The position numbers were made by a program, and so were the translations under genes. Below the pieces are notes generated by a model that ran no database searches, was not told the origin of the DNA, and saw only the letters and a list, made by a program, of their open reading frames with translations. Source: Litorivicinus lipolyticus (GTDB lineage Bacteria; Pseudomonadota; Gammaproteobacteria; Pseudomonadales; Litorivicinaceae). Taken from it: a DNA stretch of 64,000 nucleotides. Positions 33,820 through 43,034 of the stretch are shown in pieces. The DNA lies in assembly GCF_009650135.1 (NCBI RefSeq), contig NZ_CP045871.1:620001-684000 (forward strand). The letters run 5' to 3'. Within the stretch, counting starts at the first letter, position 1. Each line of letters begins with the position of its first letter.

Positions 33820-34586
33820 GGCGCCAACTTGCGCTTGAATATCCACTGGGTTGCGCTCGACTCGCCGGGGTCGAAGGCGTAGCCCTGAACATCAAAGGCC
33901 TTTAGGTCGTCGGCGTCACGCAATTGGTGATCAGCCATATAGCGAACCATCAGGCCGCGCGCTTTCTTGGCGTAAAAGCTAATGATTTTGTATTTGTCAG
34001 TTTTAAAATCTTTGAACACGGGCGTGATCACCCGCAGCGCGGTGCCTTTGAGGTCAACCACGCCGGAATACTCGGTGCTGGCCAAGTTCACCAGGGTATC
34101 GGTACCGATCTCGGCAGCCGCCGCCTCAAGCGCGCGGGTCACCTGGTCGCCCCAAAACTCATACAGGTTCTTGCCGCCGGGGTTGGCGAGGGCGGTGCCC
34201 ATTTCAAGGCGGTATGCCTGCATTCGATCCAGCGGGCGCAGGGCCCCGTATAGTCCTGACAAAATCCGCAAATGGCGGTTCAAATAAACCAGTCCGTCGC
34301 TCCCCAGTGTCGATGCGTCCAGGCCCTGGTAGACGTCACCATTAAAGGCCATCACCGCATGGGTGCCGGCGCTCGCAGGCTCCGCTTGAAAGGTCGCGAA
34401 GCGTTCAAAGTTTAGGTGCGCCAGTTTATCCGACAGTTTCATCAAGGTGGCGATATCCGCCGGGGTTTGGGTGCGCATGACATCGACCAGGGCGCGGGCT
34501 TGGTCGCCGAACTGCGGGACGCTGGCCGGAAGGTCGGCGCTGCGTGCCATATCAAGGTTTTTGGCCGGAGAAAGTATCGCTAACAC
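33816..34586 (-). CDS. yaaA: Peroxide stress protein YaaA
   Basis: The 256-residue protein begins MLAILSPAKNLDM and contains SDKLAHLNFERF, AVMAFNGDVYQGLDA, LSGLYGALRPLDRMQAYRLE and ISFYAKKARGLMVRYM, all YaaA/UPF0246 hallmarks. E. coli YaaA limits free iron and oxidative DNA damage after hydrogen peroxide stress. It is the first gene of a leftward set with an unknown gene and an M16 peptidase, and diverges from the ATP-grasp gene. Confidence 0.95.
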   Translation of the reverse strand: MLAILSPAKNLDMARSADLPASVPQFGDQARALVDVMRTQTPADIATLMKLSDKLAHLNFERFATFQAEPASAGTHAVMAFNGDVYQGLDASTLGSDGLVYLNRHLRILSGLYGALRPLDRMQAYRLEMGTALANPGGKNLYEFWGDQVTRALEAAAAEIGTDTLVNLASTEYSGVVDLKGTALRVITPVFKDFKTDKYKIISFYAKKARGLMVRYMADHQLRDADDLKAFDVQGYAFDPGESSATQWIFKRKLAP

Positions 34587-34690
34587 GGGGTGTCCTCATT
34601 TCGGTACTAGATTGTCATCCCTTATGGTGGGGGCTATGGGTATAGTTATCAAAGTGCGCCGGCACACAATCAAAACAACGAGGAGTCAGG

Positions 34691-36145
34691 ATGGCTTGCT
34701 TATTTGATGAGTACCCAGCGCAAGCGGGATTTTTTGATGAGTTGCTGGACCAGGGGGCGCCGCGCCCTGTTGCCCGCGCCCTGTGCGAGCAGCTTAACCA
34801 GTTAACCCACGCCGACCTGTCCGAGCGCCAAGCCGCGCTGGACGCTGAAATTCGCGCGCAGGGGATTTCGTTCACGGTCTACTCGGACAGCCAAAACATC
34901 GACCGCGCTTGGCCGCTGGATTTGATTCCGCGCGTGATTGGCGCGCGCGAGTGGCGGTGCACTTCGGCCGGGCTGCAGCAACGCCTGCAAGCGCTCAACC
35001 TGTTTATCGATGACCTTTACAATGACCAGCGTGTCTTAAAGGACGGCATCATTCCGTCTGCGCTGCTGTTGGACAGTCCAAACTTCCGCCCTGAGTGTAT
35101 CGGCACTAAACCGGCCCACGGGGTCTGGGCACATGTCTGTGGCAGTGACCTGGTGCGCGATGGCGAAGGCACGATTCGGGTGCTGGAGGACAATCTGCGG
35201 GTGCCGTCCGGTGTGTCGTACATGCTCGAAAACCGCAACCTGATTAAGCGTGTGCTGCCAGAGCTGTTTAAAAGCCAAAACGTATTGCCGGTCCAGGACT
35301 ATGCGACGTCGCTGCTGGACACGCTGACCAGTTTGTCACCGCGCACGGACGTTCAGCCGACGGTCGCAGTGTTGACCCCCGGCATCTATAACAGCGCGTA
35401 TTTTGAGCACTGCTATTTAGCCCAGCAAATGGGCGCGCAACTGGTCGAAGGCGCGGATCTGGTGTGCCAGGACAACATCGTCTACATGCGCACCATTTTC
35501 GGGTTGCAGCGCGTCGACGTAATTTATCGACGCATCGACGATACCTTTTTGGACCCGGACGTGTTTAACCCTGATTCGGCGCTCGGCGTGCGCGGCCTGA
35601 TGGCGGCGTGGCGTGCGGGCAATGTCGCCATCGCCAACGCCCCCGGTGCCGGGGTGGCTGACGACAAAGCCGTGTACGCGTATGTTCCGGCGTTGATTAA
35701 GTACTATCTGGATCAAGACCCGATCATCGAAAACGTGCCGACCTTTCTGTGCTCGCGTCCGAATGAATGCCAGCACGTGCTGGCCAACCTCGACAAGCTG
35801 GTGGTTAAACCGGTCAACGAATCCGGCGGCTACGGGCTGTTAATCGGCCCCCACGCCAGTCAGGCCGAACGTGATGCCACCGCCGCTGCGATTAAGCACG
35901 CGCCACGCAATTGGATCGCCCAGCCCATGCTTAACTTGTCGACCACGCCGACCTTGATCGACGGGGTGTTGGCGCCGCGGCATGTCGACTTGCGGCCGTT
36001 TGTGCTGCAAGGCGAGCGCACCGCCTGCACCACGGGCGGGCTGTGCAGGGTCGCGTTAACCGAAGGCTCGTTGGTGGTTAATTCCAGTCAGGGTGGCGGT
36101 AGCAAGGACATGTGGGTGATCGAAGACGAACGGGGAGCGAACTGA
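34691..36145 (+). CDS. Circularly permuted type 2 ATP-grasp protein
   Basis: A 484-residue protein with the family start (MACLFDEYPAQAGFFDELLD) and the core segments FNLFIDDLYNDQ-like, GVWAHVCGSDLVRDGEG, VLEDNLRVPSGVSYMLENR, VDVIYRRIDD and LVVKPVNESGGYGLLIGP. These form a permuted ATP-grasp fold. Such enzymes are predicted to ligate amino acids or small amines to a peptide. A strong ribosome site (GAGGAGT) precedes the ATG. The alpha-E gene follows with a TGATG overlap. The whole module is repeated as a fusion at 37.6 kb. Confidence 0.9.
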   Translation: MACLFDEYPAQAGFFDELLDQGAPRPVARALCEQLNQLTHADLSERQAALDAEIRAQGISFTVYSDSQNIDRAWPLDLIPRVIGAREWRCTSAGLQQRLQALNLFIDDLYNDQRVLKDGIIPSALLLDSPNFRPECIGTKPAHGVWAHVCGSDLVRDGEGTIRVLEDNLRVPSGVSYMLENRNLIKRVLPELFKSQNVLPVQDYATSLLDTLTSLSPRTDVQPTVAVLTPGIYNSAYFEHCYLAQQMGAQLVEGADLVCQDNIVYMRTIFGLQRVDVIYRRIDDTFLDPDVFNPDSALGVRGLMAAWRAGNVAIANAPGAGVADDKAVYAYVPALIKYYLDQDPIIENVPTFLCSRPNECQHVLANLDKLVVKPVNESGGYGLLIGPHASQAERDATAAAIKHAPRNWIAQPMLNLSTTPTLIDGVLAPRHVDLRPFVLQGERTACTTGGLCRVALTEGSLVVNSSQGGGSKDMWVIEDERGAN

Positions 36146-37071
36146 TGTTGGCACGTGTTGCGGAGCACTTGTATTGGCTGGGGCGTTACATAGAGCGCGC
36201 CGAGGACACGTCGCGCCTATTCGATGCAACCATTAACTTAATGCTGGACCTGCCGGAAGATGCGCCGTTGAATTGGGCCAACCTGGTTGACGCGATCACG
36301 TCGGAAGGTGATGACGGACTGGCTGAACCGACCGAGACCCGAGTCAGTCGATGGCTGCTGCTGGACAGCAAGAACCCGGCCTCGATTCGCAGCTGTATCA
36401 AGGCCGCCCGCGAGAACGCGCGAGTGGCGCGGGACCAAATCCCCAAGGACGCCTGGGAAGGCTTGAACCGAATGGACTTGCTGTTGGCCGAGGGCTCGGC
36501 GGTCAATATGTCGCGACGCAAGCGCTCGGAATTGCTGCGCCAGGTGATCTGGGGCTGTCGTCATTTTTCCGGGGTCTTGCACGGCTCCATGAGCCGCGAC
36601 GAGGCCTGGCAGTTTTTGCGCTTGGGCTTACAGATGGAGCGCGCTGATATGAGCTCGCGGCTGTTGGACTTTAAAACCACGTCGCTGTTGCCGGATGCGG
36701 AATGGATCCAAGACGTCGATACAACGCTTGGCTGGATGGGCATTTTGCAGGCCCAGGACGGGTACGAGATGTACCGTCACAGCGTGACTAACCGGGTTAA
36801 GCCGCGCGAGGCCCTGAAGTTCCTGTTAATGGACCGTAGTTTCCCGCGTTCGTTAGTACACGCCCTCGGCGAGGTCGAAAGTGGGCTGCTGGGGCTGCCT
36901 GTAAAGGCCAGTGCGCCACGCGAAGTGCGTCAAACGCGTCAGTGGGTTGAAAACCTCCCTGCGGACAACATGAGTGCGGACGATCTGTCTGAAGCGATGG
37001 ACGAATTTCAGAGTCGGTTGGACCTGGTGCACGAGTCCATACAAGAAGCATTTTTCGCGCGCAACCTATAA
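36145..37071 (+). CDS. Alpha-E domain protein (partner of the ATP-grasp protein)
   Basis: The ATG at 36145 overlaps the ATP-grasp stop. The 308-residue all-helical protein begins MLARVAEHLYWLGRYIERAE, the alpha-E signature, and contains RRKRSELLRQVIWGCRHFSG and SHRLL-type helices with conserved Glu and Arg. Alpha-E domains always accompany permuted ATP-grasp proteins and transglutaminase-like peptidases in predicted peptide-tag or amide-ligase modules. The reaction is untested. Confidence 0.9.
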   Translation: MLARVAEHLYWLGRYIERAEDTSRLFDATINLMLDLPEDAPLNWANLVDAITSEGDDGLAEPTETRVSRWLLLDSKNPASIRSCIKAARENARVARDQIPKDAWEGLNRMDLLLAEGSAVNMSRRKRSELLRQVIWGCRHFSGVLHGSMSRDEAWQFLRLGLQMERADMSSRLLDFKTTSLLPDAEWIQDVDTTLGWMGILQAQDGYEMYRHSVTNRVKPREALKFLLMDRSFPRSLVHALGEVESGLLGLPVKASAPREVRQTRQWVENLPADNMSADDLSEAMDEFQSRLDLVHESIQEAFFARNL

Positions 37072-37461
37072 ATCTGTGATTATTTTAGGTGCGGGGCTTG
37101 ACTTGGTTATTAACAGTGGTGGCGTGCCTGTCCAATAGGGGCGATAAAACAGCGAAAAATCGTTTTGCTGGCGTTGACTTTGCTAACCATATGATTTTTA
37201 TGATAATTTAAGTGTTCACATTTTGAGCAATCTGACGTGAGGCCTTGATAAATAAGGCCTTGCGGGGCTCTCTCAAAACTTTGTCCACCGAATTATCCAC
37301 AGGCAAAGTGGAAAACTATTGGGCTTAAAAAGTGTGAACTGGTACTGAGGTACAGACAGCACGCGGCATCCGTTAACGAGAGGTCGAAATAGACCGCTGC
37401 GGAGTGCGAATGGATGTCAAAATGGATGGAAAAGTTTGCATGGAAATGGGTGAAGCTGAAG
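37072..37461. other. 390-bp non-coding gap with DnaA-box-like sites and a hairpin
   Basis: No gene is visible. The AT-rich left half contains a 7-bp hairpin (AGGCCTT at 37240 with AAGGCCT at 37254, no T-run). A perfect DnaA box TTATCCACA lies at 37293-37301, and 12 bp before it is a same-strand near-match TTGTCCACC at 37281-37289. The right half is downstream of tRNA-Pro and shows no terminator. Nothing else was recognised. Confidence 0.5.
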
Positions 37462-37538
37462 TGGTCGGAGTAGAGGGATTCGAACCCCCGACCTTCTCGT
37501 CCCGAACGAGACGCGCTACCAAGCTGCGCTATACTCCG
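37462..37538 (-). tRNA. tRNA-Pro (CGG)
   Basis: A 77-nt cloverleaf begins CGGAGTATAGCGCAGC and ends CTACTCCGACCA on the minus strand. The anticodon loop is TTCGGGA, anticodon CGG, the T-loop is TTCGAAT and CCA is encoded. It resembles E. coli proK. It lies antisense between the two ATP-grasp/alpha-E transcription units. Confidence 0.95.
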
Positions 37539-37548
37539 ATGGGCGCGG

Positions 37549-37577
37549 ATTCTACCCGCGTTTTGTCACCGTGTTAA
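37549..37577 (-). promoter_or_regulatory. Promoter of tRNA-Pro
   Basis: The minus strand has TTAACA, 17 bases, then TAGAAT, followed by a GC-rich discriminator (CCGCGCCC) just before the tRNA. Spacing and discriminator are those of a strong stable-RNA promoter. Confidence 0.78.
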
Positions 37578-37643
37578 GCCCGATCTGCGGAATAATTACA
37601 GCGCTCTGCTATTCTCGCGCGGAAATAAGGATGGGATTGGCCA

Positions 37644-40058
37644 TTGCCACATATTGAATCAACGTTGACGCCGGATACTGCGCGCGCCTGGGCTCCGCTG
37701 CTGGAGCTACTAGGGGCGACGCCGCCCGAGCAATTACTGCGCTGGGAATCTGAATTGCAGCGTCGGCTCAAAGACAACGGCTCGACCTATCGCAGCCTGC
37801 CGGACGGCCCGGACGTGCGCGACTGGCAGATGGACCCCTTGCCAATGGTGCTGGCCAGTGCCGAATGGGACCGCTTGGAGCGGGGCATTATCGAGCGGGC
37901 GGGTAACGTCGAAGCCTTGCTGACCGACCTGATGGGGGCGCAAACACAGGTTAAACGCGGCGGCTATGACCCGCGACTGCTGTTCTCCGATCCGGACTAT
38001 CTGTTGGCGGCGCATGACGTCGCCGGGGATCGTCCGTGGTTGCGATTTTTAGCGATGGACCTGGGCCGTGACGCCGACGGTGAATGGCGTGTCTATGGCG
38101 ATATCTCGCGGCCGCCAGGGGGCCTGGGCTACGTGCTGGAACGTCGCATTACCTTGGCGCGGGTGTTTGGGTTCCTGACCCGGCGGATGCCGATGCGCCG
38201 TGTCGCGTCATTTTTCCAGGCCTTCCGTGCCGCGGTGGACGACACGCTGGCGACCCGAGCAGGGCACGCGGTCATGCTGACGCCAGGCCAACACCACCCC
38301 AGTTATTTCGAGCATGCCTTTTTGGCTAACTACTTGGATTTGACCCTGGCTCAGGGCGAGGATCTAACGGTGCGCGACGGCCAACTGTGGTTGAAAACGC
38401 TGGATGGCCTACAACCGGTGTCGATGGTGCTGCGCCGTGTGCTGGACGCCTTTACCGATCCACTGGCATTCGATGACAACTCGCGATTGGGCACGCCCGG
38501 TATCGGCGCGGTACTGCGCGCGGGACGTGTCGATATGTGGAATCCACCGGGCGCCGGCTTGATCGATTCGCCGGGCTTTTTGAGTCAGCTAGATCATCTA
38601 TACAGTTCGCCATTGAAAAGTGCCGAGACCTTGCCGCTGATGCAGCCGGAGAACGTCGAGTTGGTGCGCCAAAACCCGGCGGGGTTTGTGTTTCGTGTGC
38701 TCGGTGGCCAAGGCCGCGAGGGCGTTCTTTACCAAGGTGGCGAACCGGGTTTGGAGGCAATTTGGGCCAACCCGAATGGATGGGTCGCACAACGGCGTTT
38801 GACCGGCTCGCGCATACCGGCCTCGCAACAGGGCCAGGTCGGTGACGTCAACGCCTTGATTCGGGTCTACGCCGTGCGCGGCCCCAATGGCTGGACGGCG
38901 ATGCCGGGCGGGTTGGTGCGCTATGTCGAAAATGATGTCGCAACGTTGCAAGCCAGCAGCCGTGTCGCCATCGGTGTCAAAGACCTATGGGTGATGGGCG
39001 AGGGCCAGGGTGATGCGGCGATCACGATAACCACCAGCGCCAAACCGGCGGTGGTCAATTCGGATCCCGGCGCGGTGCCGTCGCGGGTGGCGGATGCGCT
39101 GTACTGGATGGGCCGTTATGCCGAGCGCCTCGAATTTATCGGCCGGCTGCTGCGCGAGGTACTGCAGCGGGTGTTGGAGGAGCGTCAAAGTGTCGGTCCG
39201 GACAATGCTATTCCGGGCTTGCCGCTGTTGCTGTCCGGCGTTGCGTTGGGCTCGCAAATGGTTGATGTCAACAAACCCGAAGCCCAGTTATCGACCATCC
39301 TGACGCACGCCGACCACCCGGTCGGGCTGCACCGGGCGCTCGATGGATTGTTGGCCAACGCCCGGGCGGTTCCGGACTATTTGAGCCCGGACGCCTGGCG
39401 GTTACTGGTGCGACTGGAAAAAAACCTGCAGTCAGCGGTCGGTCTTCAGGAATTACCCGTCGGCCAGCAAATCGAACGGCTTGATCAGGTGTTGATGCTG
39501 TTGAGCGCGACCAACGGTTTGGTCAACGACACCATGACGCGCAGTCTTGGCTATCGGTTTTTGGATATCGGCCGGCATTTGGAGCGTGGTTTGCAGACCT
39601 GTGCGCTGCTGCGTGATGCCGCCAGCCCGATCCGGCGTAACGAGCTCGGGTTCTGGGAAATGGTGCTCGGCATTACCGACACCACCATGACCTATAAACG
39701 GCGCTACCGTTCCAGCATTCATGCCGGGGCGGTGGTCGATATGCTGCTGTTGGACGACTCGACGCCACGCGCGCTGGCCTACCAGCTGCGGCGCCTGGGC
39801 GAGCAGATCGATCTGTTGCCAGGCTCGGTTCGTCGCGGCACATTGCCGGTCCAGCAGCGTTTGGCGTTGGAGGCGCGCACGGCCATTCAGCTGGCGGACC
39901 CTGACGAGCTGATGACACCGGAAGGGCAGCCGCGGGCGGTACTGACCGATATGCTGGCGCAAACCGAGCGGCGCTTGTTGGCGCTCTCGGAAACCCTGAC
40001 ACTGCGTTACTTTAACCACGCCGAAATCCCGCACCGGCTTACTAAGGTCAGAACATGA
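37644..40058 (+). CDS. Fused circularly permuted ATP-grasp / alpha-E protein
   Basis: An 804-residue fusion. Residues about 1-475 are a permuted ATP-grasp domain (RVYGDISRPPGGLGYVLERR, TPGQHHPSYFEHAFLA). Residues about 485-800 are an alpha-E domain (RVADALYWMGRYAERLEFIG, LGYRFLDIGRHLERGLQ). The order equals the two separate genes at 34.7-37.1 kb. The start is TTG at 37644, the only start near the GGGA ribosome site. The transglutaminase gene overlaps its stop by 4 bp. Ligase and helical partner are probably one machine with a peptidase next to it. Confidence 0.88.
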   Translation: MPHIESTLTPDTARAWAPLLELLGATPPEQLLRWESELQRRLKDNGSTYRSLPDGPDVRDWQMDPLPMVLASAEWDRLERGIIERAGNVEALLTDLMGAQTQVKRGGYDPRLLFSDPDYLLAAHDVAGDRPWLRFLAMDLGRDADGEWRVYGDISRPPGGLGYVLERRITLARVFGFLTRRMPMRRVASFFQAFRAAVDDTLATRAGHAVMLTPGQHHPSYFEHAFLANYLDLTLAQGEDLTVRDGQLWLKTLDGLQPVSMVLRRVLDAFTDPLAFDDNSRLGTPGIGAVLRAGRVDMWNPPGAGLIDSPGFLSQLDHLYSSPLKSAETLPLMQPENVELVRQNPAGFVFRVLGGQGREGVLYQGGEPGLEAIWANPNGWVAQRRLTGSRIPASQQGQVGDVNALIRVYAVRGPNGWTAMPGGLVRYVENDVATLQASSRVAIGVKDLWVMGEGQGDAAITITTSAKPAVVNSDPGAVPSRVADALYWMGRYAERLEFIGRLLREVLQRVLEERQSVGPDNAIPGLPLLLSGVALGSQMVDVNKPEAQLSTILTHADHPVGLHRALDGLLANARAVPDYLSPDAWRLLVRLEKNLQSAVGLQELPVGQQIERLDQVLMLLSATNGLVNDTMTRSLGYRFLDIGRHLERGLQTCALLRDAASPIRRNELGFWEMVLGITDTTMTYKRRYRSSIHAGAVVDMLLLDDSTPRALAYQLRRLGEQIDLLPGSVRRGTLPVQQRLALEARTAIQLADPDELMTPEGQPRAVLTDMLAQTERRLLALSETLTLRYFNHAEIPHRLTKVRT

Positions 40059-40942
40059 AATTCAAAGTTCGTCACCTGACCCGTTACAGCTATGACGCCG
40101 CGGTCAGCGACTGCCAAAACACGGCGGTGTTGTTACCGCGTGCATCCCGTTGGCAGCAAGTCCAGCGTGCAGCGTTGTCTGTGTCGCCGGAACCTAATTG
40201 GCTGCAGGAACGGACCGACTGGTTCGGTAACCGGGTGGTCGATTTTTCAGTCGAAACCTTGCACGACGCGCTGGAAGTGATTGCCGACAGCGCGGTCGAG
40301 TTGATTGTGCCGTCGTTACCGTTGTGGGATGAAACGCCGCCTTGGGAGTCGGTAGCGGTCTATGTCGACGCCCACGAACAGCTGGATATTTACCGCCTGC
40401 CGTCGGCCTTGGCACCGGTGGCGGTGGGTGATATGCGCGAGTACGCGGCGCGGTCCTTCGCCCGCGAACGCTCGATTATCAGTGCGGTGATGGATTTAAC
40501 CTCGCGCCTGTTTCACGATTTTAGCTACGTCCCCGGCAGCACCGAAGTCAGCACGCCGGTCCACCAGGTGTTTGCATCGCGGATGGGCGTTTGCCAAGAT
40601 TTTGCGCACTTGGCGTTGAGCATGTTGCGTGGCATGGGATTGCCGGTGCGCTATGTCAGCGGCTATTTAGAAACTCAGCCGCCACAGGGGCAGCCGCGGC
40701 TAATCGGTGCCGATGCCAGCCACGCTTGGTTCAGTGTGTTCGTGCAGGGCTTGGGCTGGGTCGATTTTGACCCGACCAACAATCAAATGCCGTCGGATCG
40801 TCACATCACCGTGGCCTGGGGCCGGGATTATGCCGACGTGGTGCCGGTCAAAGGCTTTACCGCCGGCGGTGGCAATCAACGGTTGCATGTGGCGGTCGAC
40901 GTCGTCGCCCACGACGACAACCCGCAGCACAGCTGGTTTTAG
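40055..40942 (+). CDS. Transglutaminase-like cysteine peptidase
   Basis: The 295-residue protein has the N-terminal bacterial transglutaminase-like domain (MKFKVRHLTRYSYDAAVSDC) and a catalytic core with Cys180 in RMGVCQDFAH, His223 in DASHAWF and Asp238 in WVDFDPTNN. Such proteins are thought to cut or exchange amide bonds made by the ATP-grasp partner. The start overlaps the fusion gene (ATGA), so both are co-translated. The C-terminus meets the pirin gene tail to tail with a 4-bp overlap. Confidence 0.92.
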   Translation: MKFKVRHLTRYSYDAAVSDCQNTAVLLPRASRWQQVQRAALSVSPEPNWLQERTDWFGNRVVDFSVETLHDALEVIADSAVELIVPSLPLWDETPPWESVAVYVDAHEQLDIYRLPSALAPVAVGDMREYAARSFARERSIISAVMDLTSRLFHDFSYVPGSTEVSTPVHQVFASRMGVCQDFAHLALSMLRGMGLPVRYVSGYLETQPPQGQPRLIGADASHAWFSVFVQGLGWVDFDPTNNQMPSDRHITVAWGRDYADVVPVKGFTAGGGNQRLHVAVDVVAHDDNPQHSWF

Positions 40943-41862
40943 TTGGCCGGCAGCGCAATGTGCTCGGCGTTGTCGCTGGGGGGCAGTGTGAACTGTCCCT
41001 GCTCCCAATCCTCTTGCTGCCATTGATGCTTGGCGTGCTCAAGCTTTTCCAGGGACGAGGACACAAAATTCCACCAAATATGGCGCGGGCCTTCCAGCGG
41101 ATCACCACCCAGTAGCAACACACGGGCGTCGCGAGTGGCCGTTAGGCTGAGGGCGTCGCCGGGGCGCAGCACCAACAGTTGCCCGCTTTCAAAGGTGTCC
41201 TTGCCCAGCGTGATGGTGCCGGACACGACGAACACGGCACGGTCCATGTGGCGCTGATCCAGCGGCAGTGATTGGCCAGCGCCGATGTCGGCATCGGCAT
41301 AAAACAGTGGGCTTGATAGTTTTGCCGGGGCGCGTGCGCCATACAGCTCGCCCAGTATCAGCCGTACCTGTTTGCCCTCCCCCTCGATCAGCGGCAGTGC
41401 TTGGCGTTTGTGATGTTCAAAGTCCGGGGCCATGTCCTCGTGCTGTTCCGGCAGTGCCACCCAGGTTTGAAAACCCGACAGCGCAAATCCGCTGTCCCGG
41501 AGCGCCGGGCGCGTGCGCTCGGAGTGGGTAATGCCGCGCCCGGCGGTCATCCAGTTGACCTCGCCCGGGTTGATGTCTTGAACGGTGCCCAAACTGTCAG
41601 CGTGCAAAATGCTGCCTTGGTACAGATAGGTCACGGTGGACAAGCCAATGTGCGGATGCGGGCGCACGTCGATGCCGTGCCCAGGGTCGAACTGTGCGGG
41701 CCCCATTTGGTCCAAAAATATAAACGGGCCGACCATTTGGCGGCGTGCCGACGGCAGTGCGCGGCGCACGTGAAAGCCGCCCAAGTCACGCGCCCGTGGC
41801 ACGATCAGGGTGTCCAGTGCGTCTTCGGGATTGCGGTGTTGAGTATCCAGTGGCGACATCAT
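40939..41862 (-). CDS. Pirin family protein
   Basis: A 307-residue bicupin. The N-terminal cupin holds the metal-binding His residues of DVRPHPHIGLSTVTYLYQG and MTAGRGITHSER, with a Glu further on (PEQHEDMAPDFEHH). The C-terminal cupin has ALSLTATRDARVLLLGGDPL. Bacterial pirins are iron-binding; some are quercetinases, others regulate metabolic enzymes. No neighbour suggests which role applies. A C-terminal sequence with HIWWNFVSSS is also standard. Confidence 0.9.
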   Translation of the reverse strand: MMSPLDTQHRNPEDALDTLIVPRARDLGGFHVRRALPSARRQMVGPFIFLDQMGPAQFDPGHGIDVRPHPHIGLSTVTYLYQGSILHADSLGTVQDINPGEVNWMTAGRGITHSERTRPALRDSGFALSGFQTWVALPEQHEDMAPDFEHHKRQALPLIEGEGKQVRLILGELYGARAPAKLSSPLFYADADIGAGQSLPLDQRHMDRAVFVVSGTITLGKDTFESGQLLVLRPGDALSLTATRDARVLLLGGDPLEGPRHIWWNFVSSSLEKLEHAKHQWQQEDWEQGQFTLPPSDNAEHIALPAN

Positions 41863-41951
41863 CGACTCCTTAGTAGAGCCCTATGATCAGTTGCCCTCGG
41901 CACCGGTGCAAGGGCATGCACTGGTGCCGAATTGGATCGAATGCCGGGGCC

Positions 41952-42980
41952 CTAGGGCGAGGGGTTGGGCTGGGTTGTATGAATCGCTTCGATGCCATCA
42001 ATCAGCGCTTGGCTCAGCTCGACGTCGGCACTATCAATGCAGGTTTTGAGCTGGGCTAGGGTGGTCGCCCCAATGATATTTGAGAGCACGAAGGGGCGCG
42101 AGTTGACGTAGGCCAGCGCCATCAGTGTGGGGTCGATTCCGTGCTCATCGGCCAGTGCCAGGTAGGCCTCGGTGGCGGCCACGGCTTGGTCGTTGTTGTA
42201 GCGCGAGAAGCGATCAAACAGTGTCAGACGAGCGCCGTCTGGGCGGACGCCGTGGCGGTATTTTCCGGTCAAAACGCCAAACGCCAGCGGCGAATAGGCT
42301 AGCAAGCCGACGTTTTCACGGTGGCTGACTTCGGCCAAGCCGACCTCGTAGGTGCGGTTCAGCAAGTTATAGGGGTTTTGAATGGTCGCAACCCGCGGCC
42401 AGCCTTCGCGTTCAGCCAGCTGTAAAAATCGCATCGCGCCCCAGGGCGTTTCGTTGGACAGCCCGATCGCGCGAATTTTGCCAGAGCGTACCAGCGTATC
42501 CAGCGCCTGCAGCGTTTCCTCGATCGGAGTTTCGTCGGCGTCGCTGTGTTGGTAGCCGAGCTTGCCAAAAAAGTTGGTGTTACGGTCCGGCCAATGCAGC
42601 TGGTACAAGTCGATATAGTCGGTTTGTAGGCGTTGCAGGCTGGTGTCGACGGCGCGCACTAAATGGTCCGCACTAAAGCGGGGGCCGCCGCGGATGTGTT
42701 GCATCCATTCGCCCGGTCCTGAGGCCTTGGTCGCCAGTACCCAGCGGTCGCGCTGCCCGGTCTTGGCAAACCACGACCCGATGTACTGCTCGGTCCGGCC
42801 TTGGGTTTCGGCTTTCGGCGGCACCGGGTACATCTCGGCACAGTCGATAAAGTTAAGCCCGCGCTCTAGCGCATAGTCTATTTGTTCATGCGCTTGGGCT
42901 TCGGTGTTTTGTTCGCCCCAGGTCATAGTGCCCAGGCAAAGTTTGGTGACGGCGGTGCCGTTGATGTCAGTCAGTTTCAT
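41952..42980 (-). CDS. Aldo/keto reductase, Tas-like
   Basis: The 342-residue protein has the AKR barrel features: LCLGTMTWGEQNTEAQAHEQ, the catalytic Asp and Tyr in NFIDCAEMYPVP, a Lys in VLATKASGPG, and the His in YQLHWPDRNTNFFG. The C-terminal NADP-binding segment is IIGATTLAQL. The length and WGEQNT plus NTNFFG motifs match the Tas (YgdS) subgroup. It reduces small carbonyls with NADPH. Monocistronic, leftward. Confidence 0.9.
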   Translation of the reverse strand: MKLTDINGTAVTKLCLGTMTWGEQNTEAQAHEQIDYALERGLNFIDCAEMYPVPPKAETQGRTEQYIGSWFAKTGQRDRWVLATKASGPGEWMQHIRGGPRFSADHLVRAVDTSLQRLQTDYIDLYQLHWPDRNTNFFGKLGYQHSDADETPIEETLQALDTLVRSGKIRAIGLSNETPWGAMRFLQLAEREGWPRVATIQNPYNLLNRTYEVGLAEVSHRENVGLLAYSPLAFGVLTGKYRHGVRPDGARLTLFDRFSRYNNDQAVAATEAYLALADEHGIDPTLMALAYVNSRPFVLSNIIGATTLAQLKTCIDSADVELSQALIDGIEAIHTTQPNPSP

Positions 42981-43034
42981 AGTGCGCCTTAGGTAAGTAG
43001 CTAGCGCCGAGACTACCGCATCACGCGGCCCAAA

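Noticed and set aside
37072..37461. Replication origin (oriC)
   Set aside because: Only one perfect DnaA box, no dnaA/dnaN/mnmG/rpmH neighbours and no array of AT-rich 13-mers.
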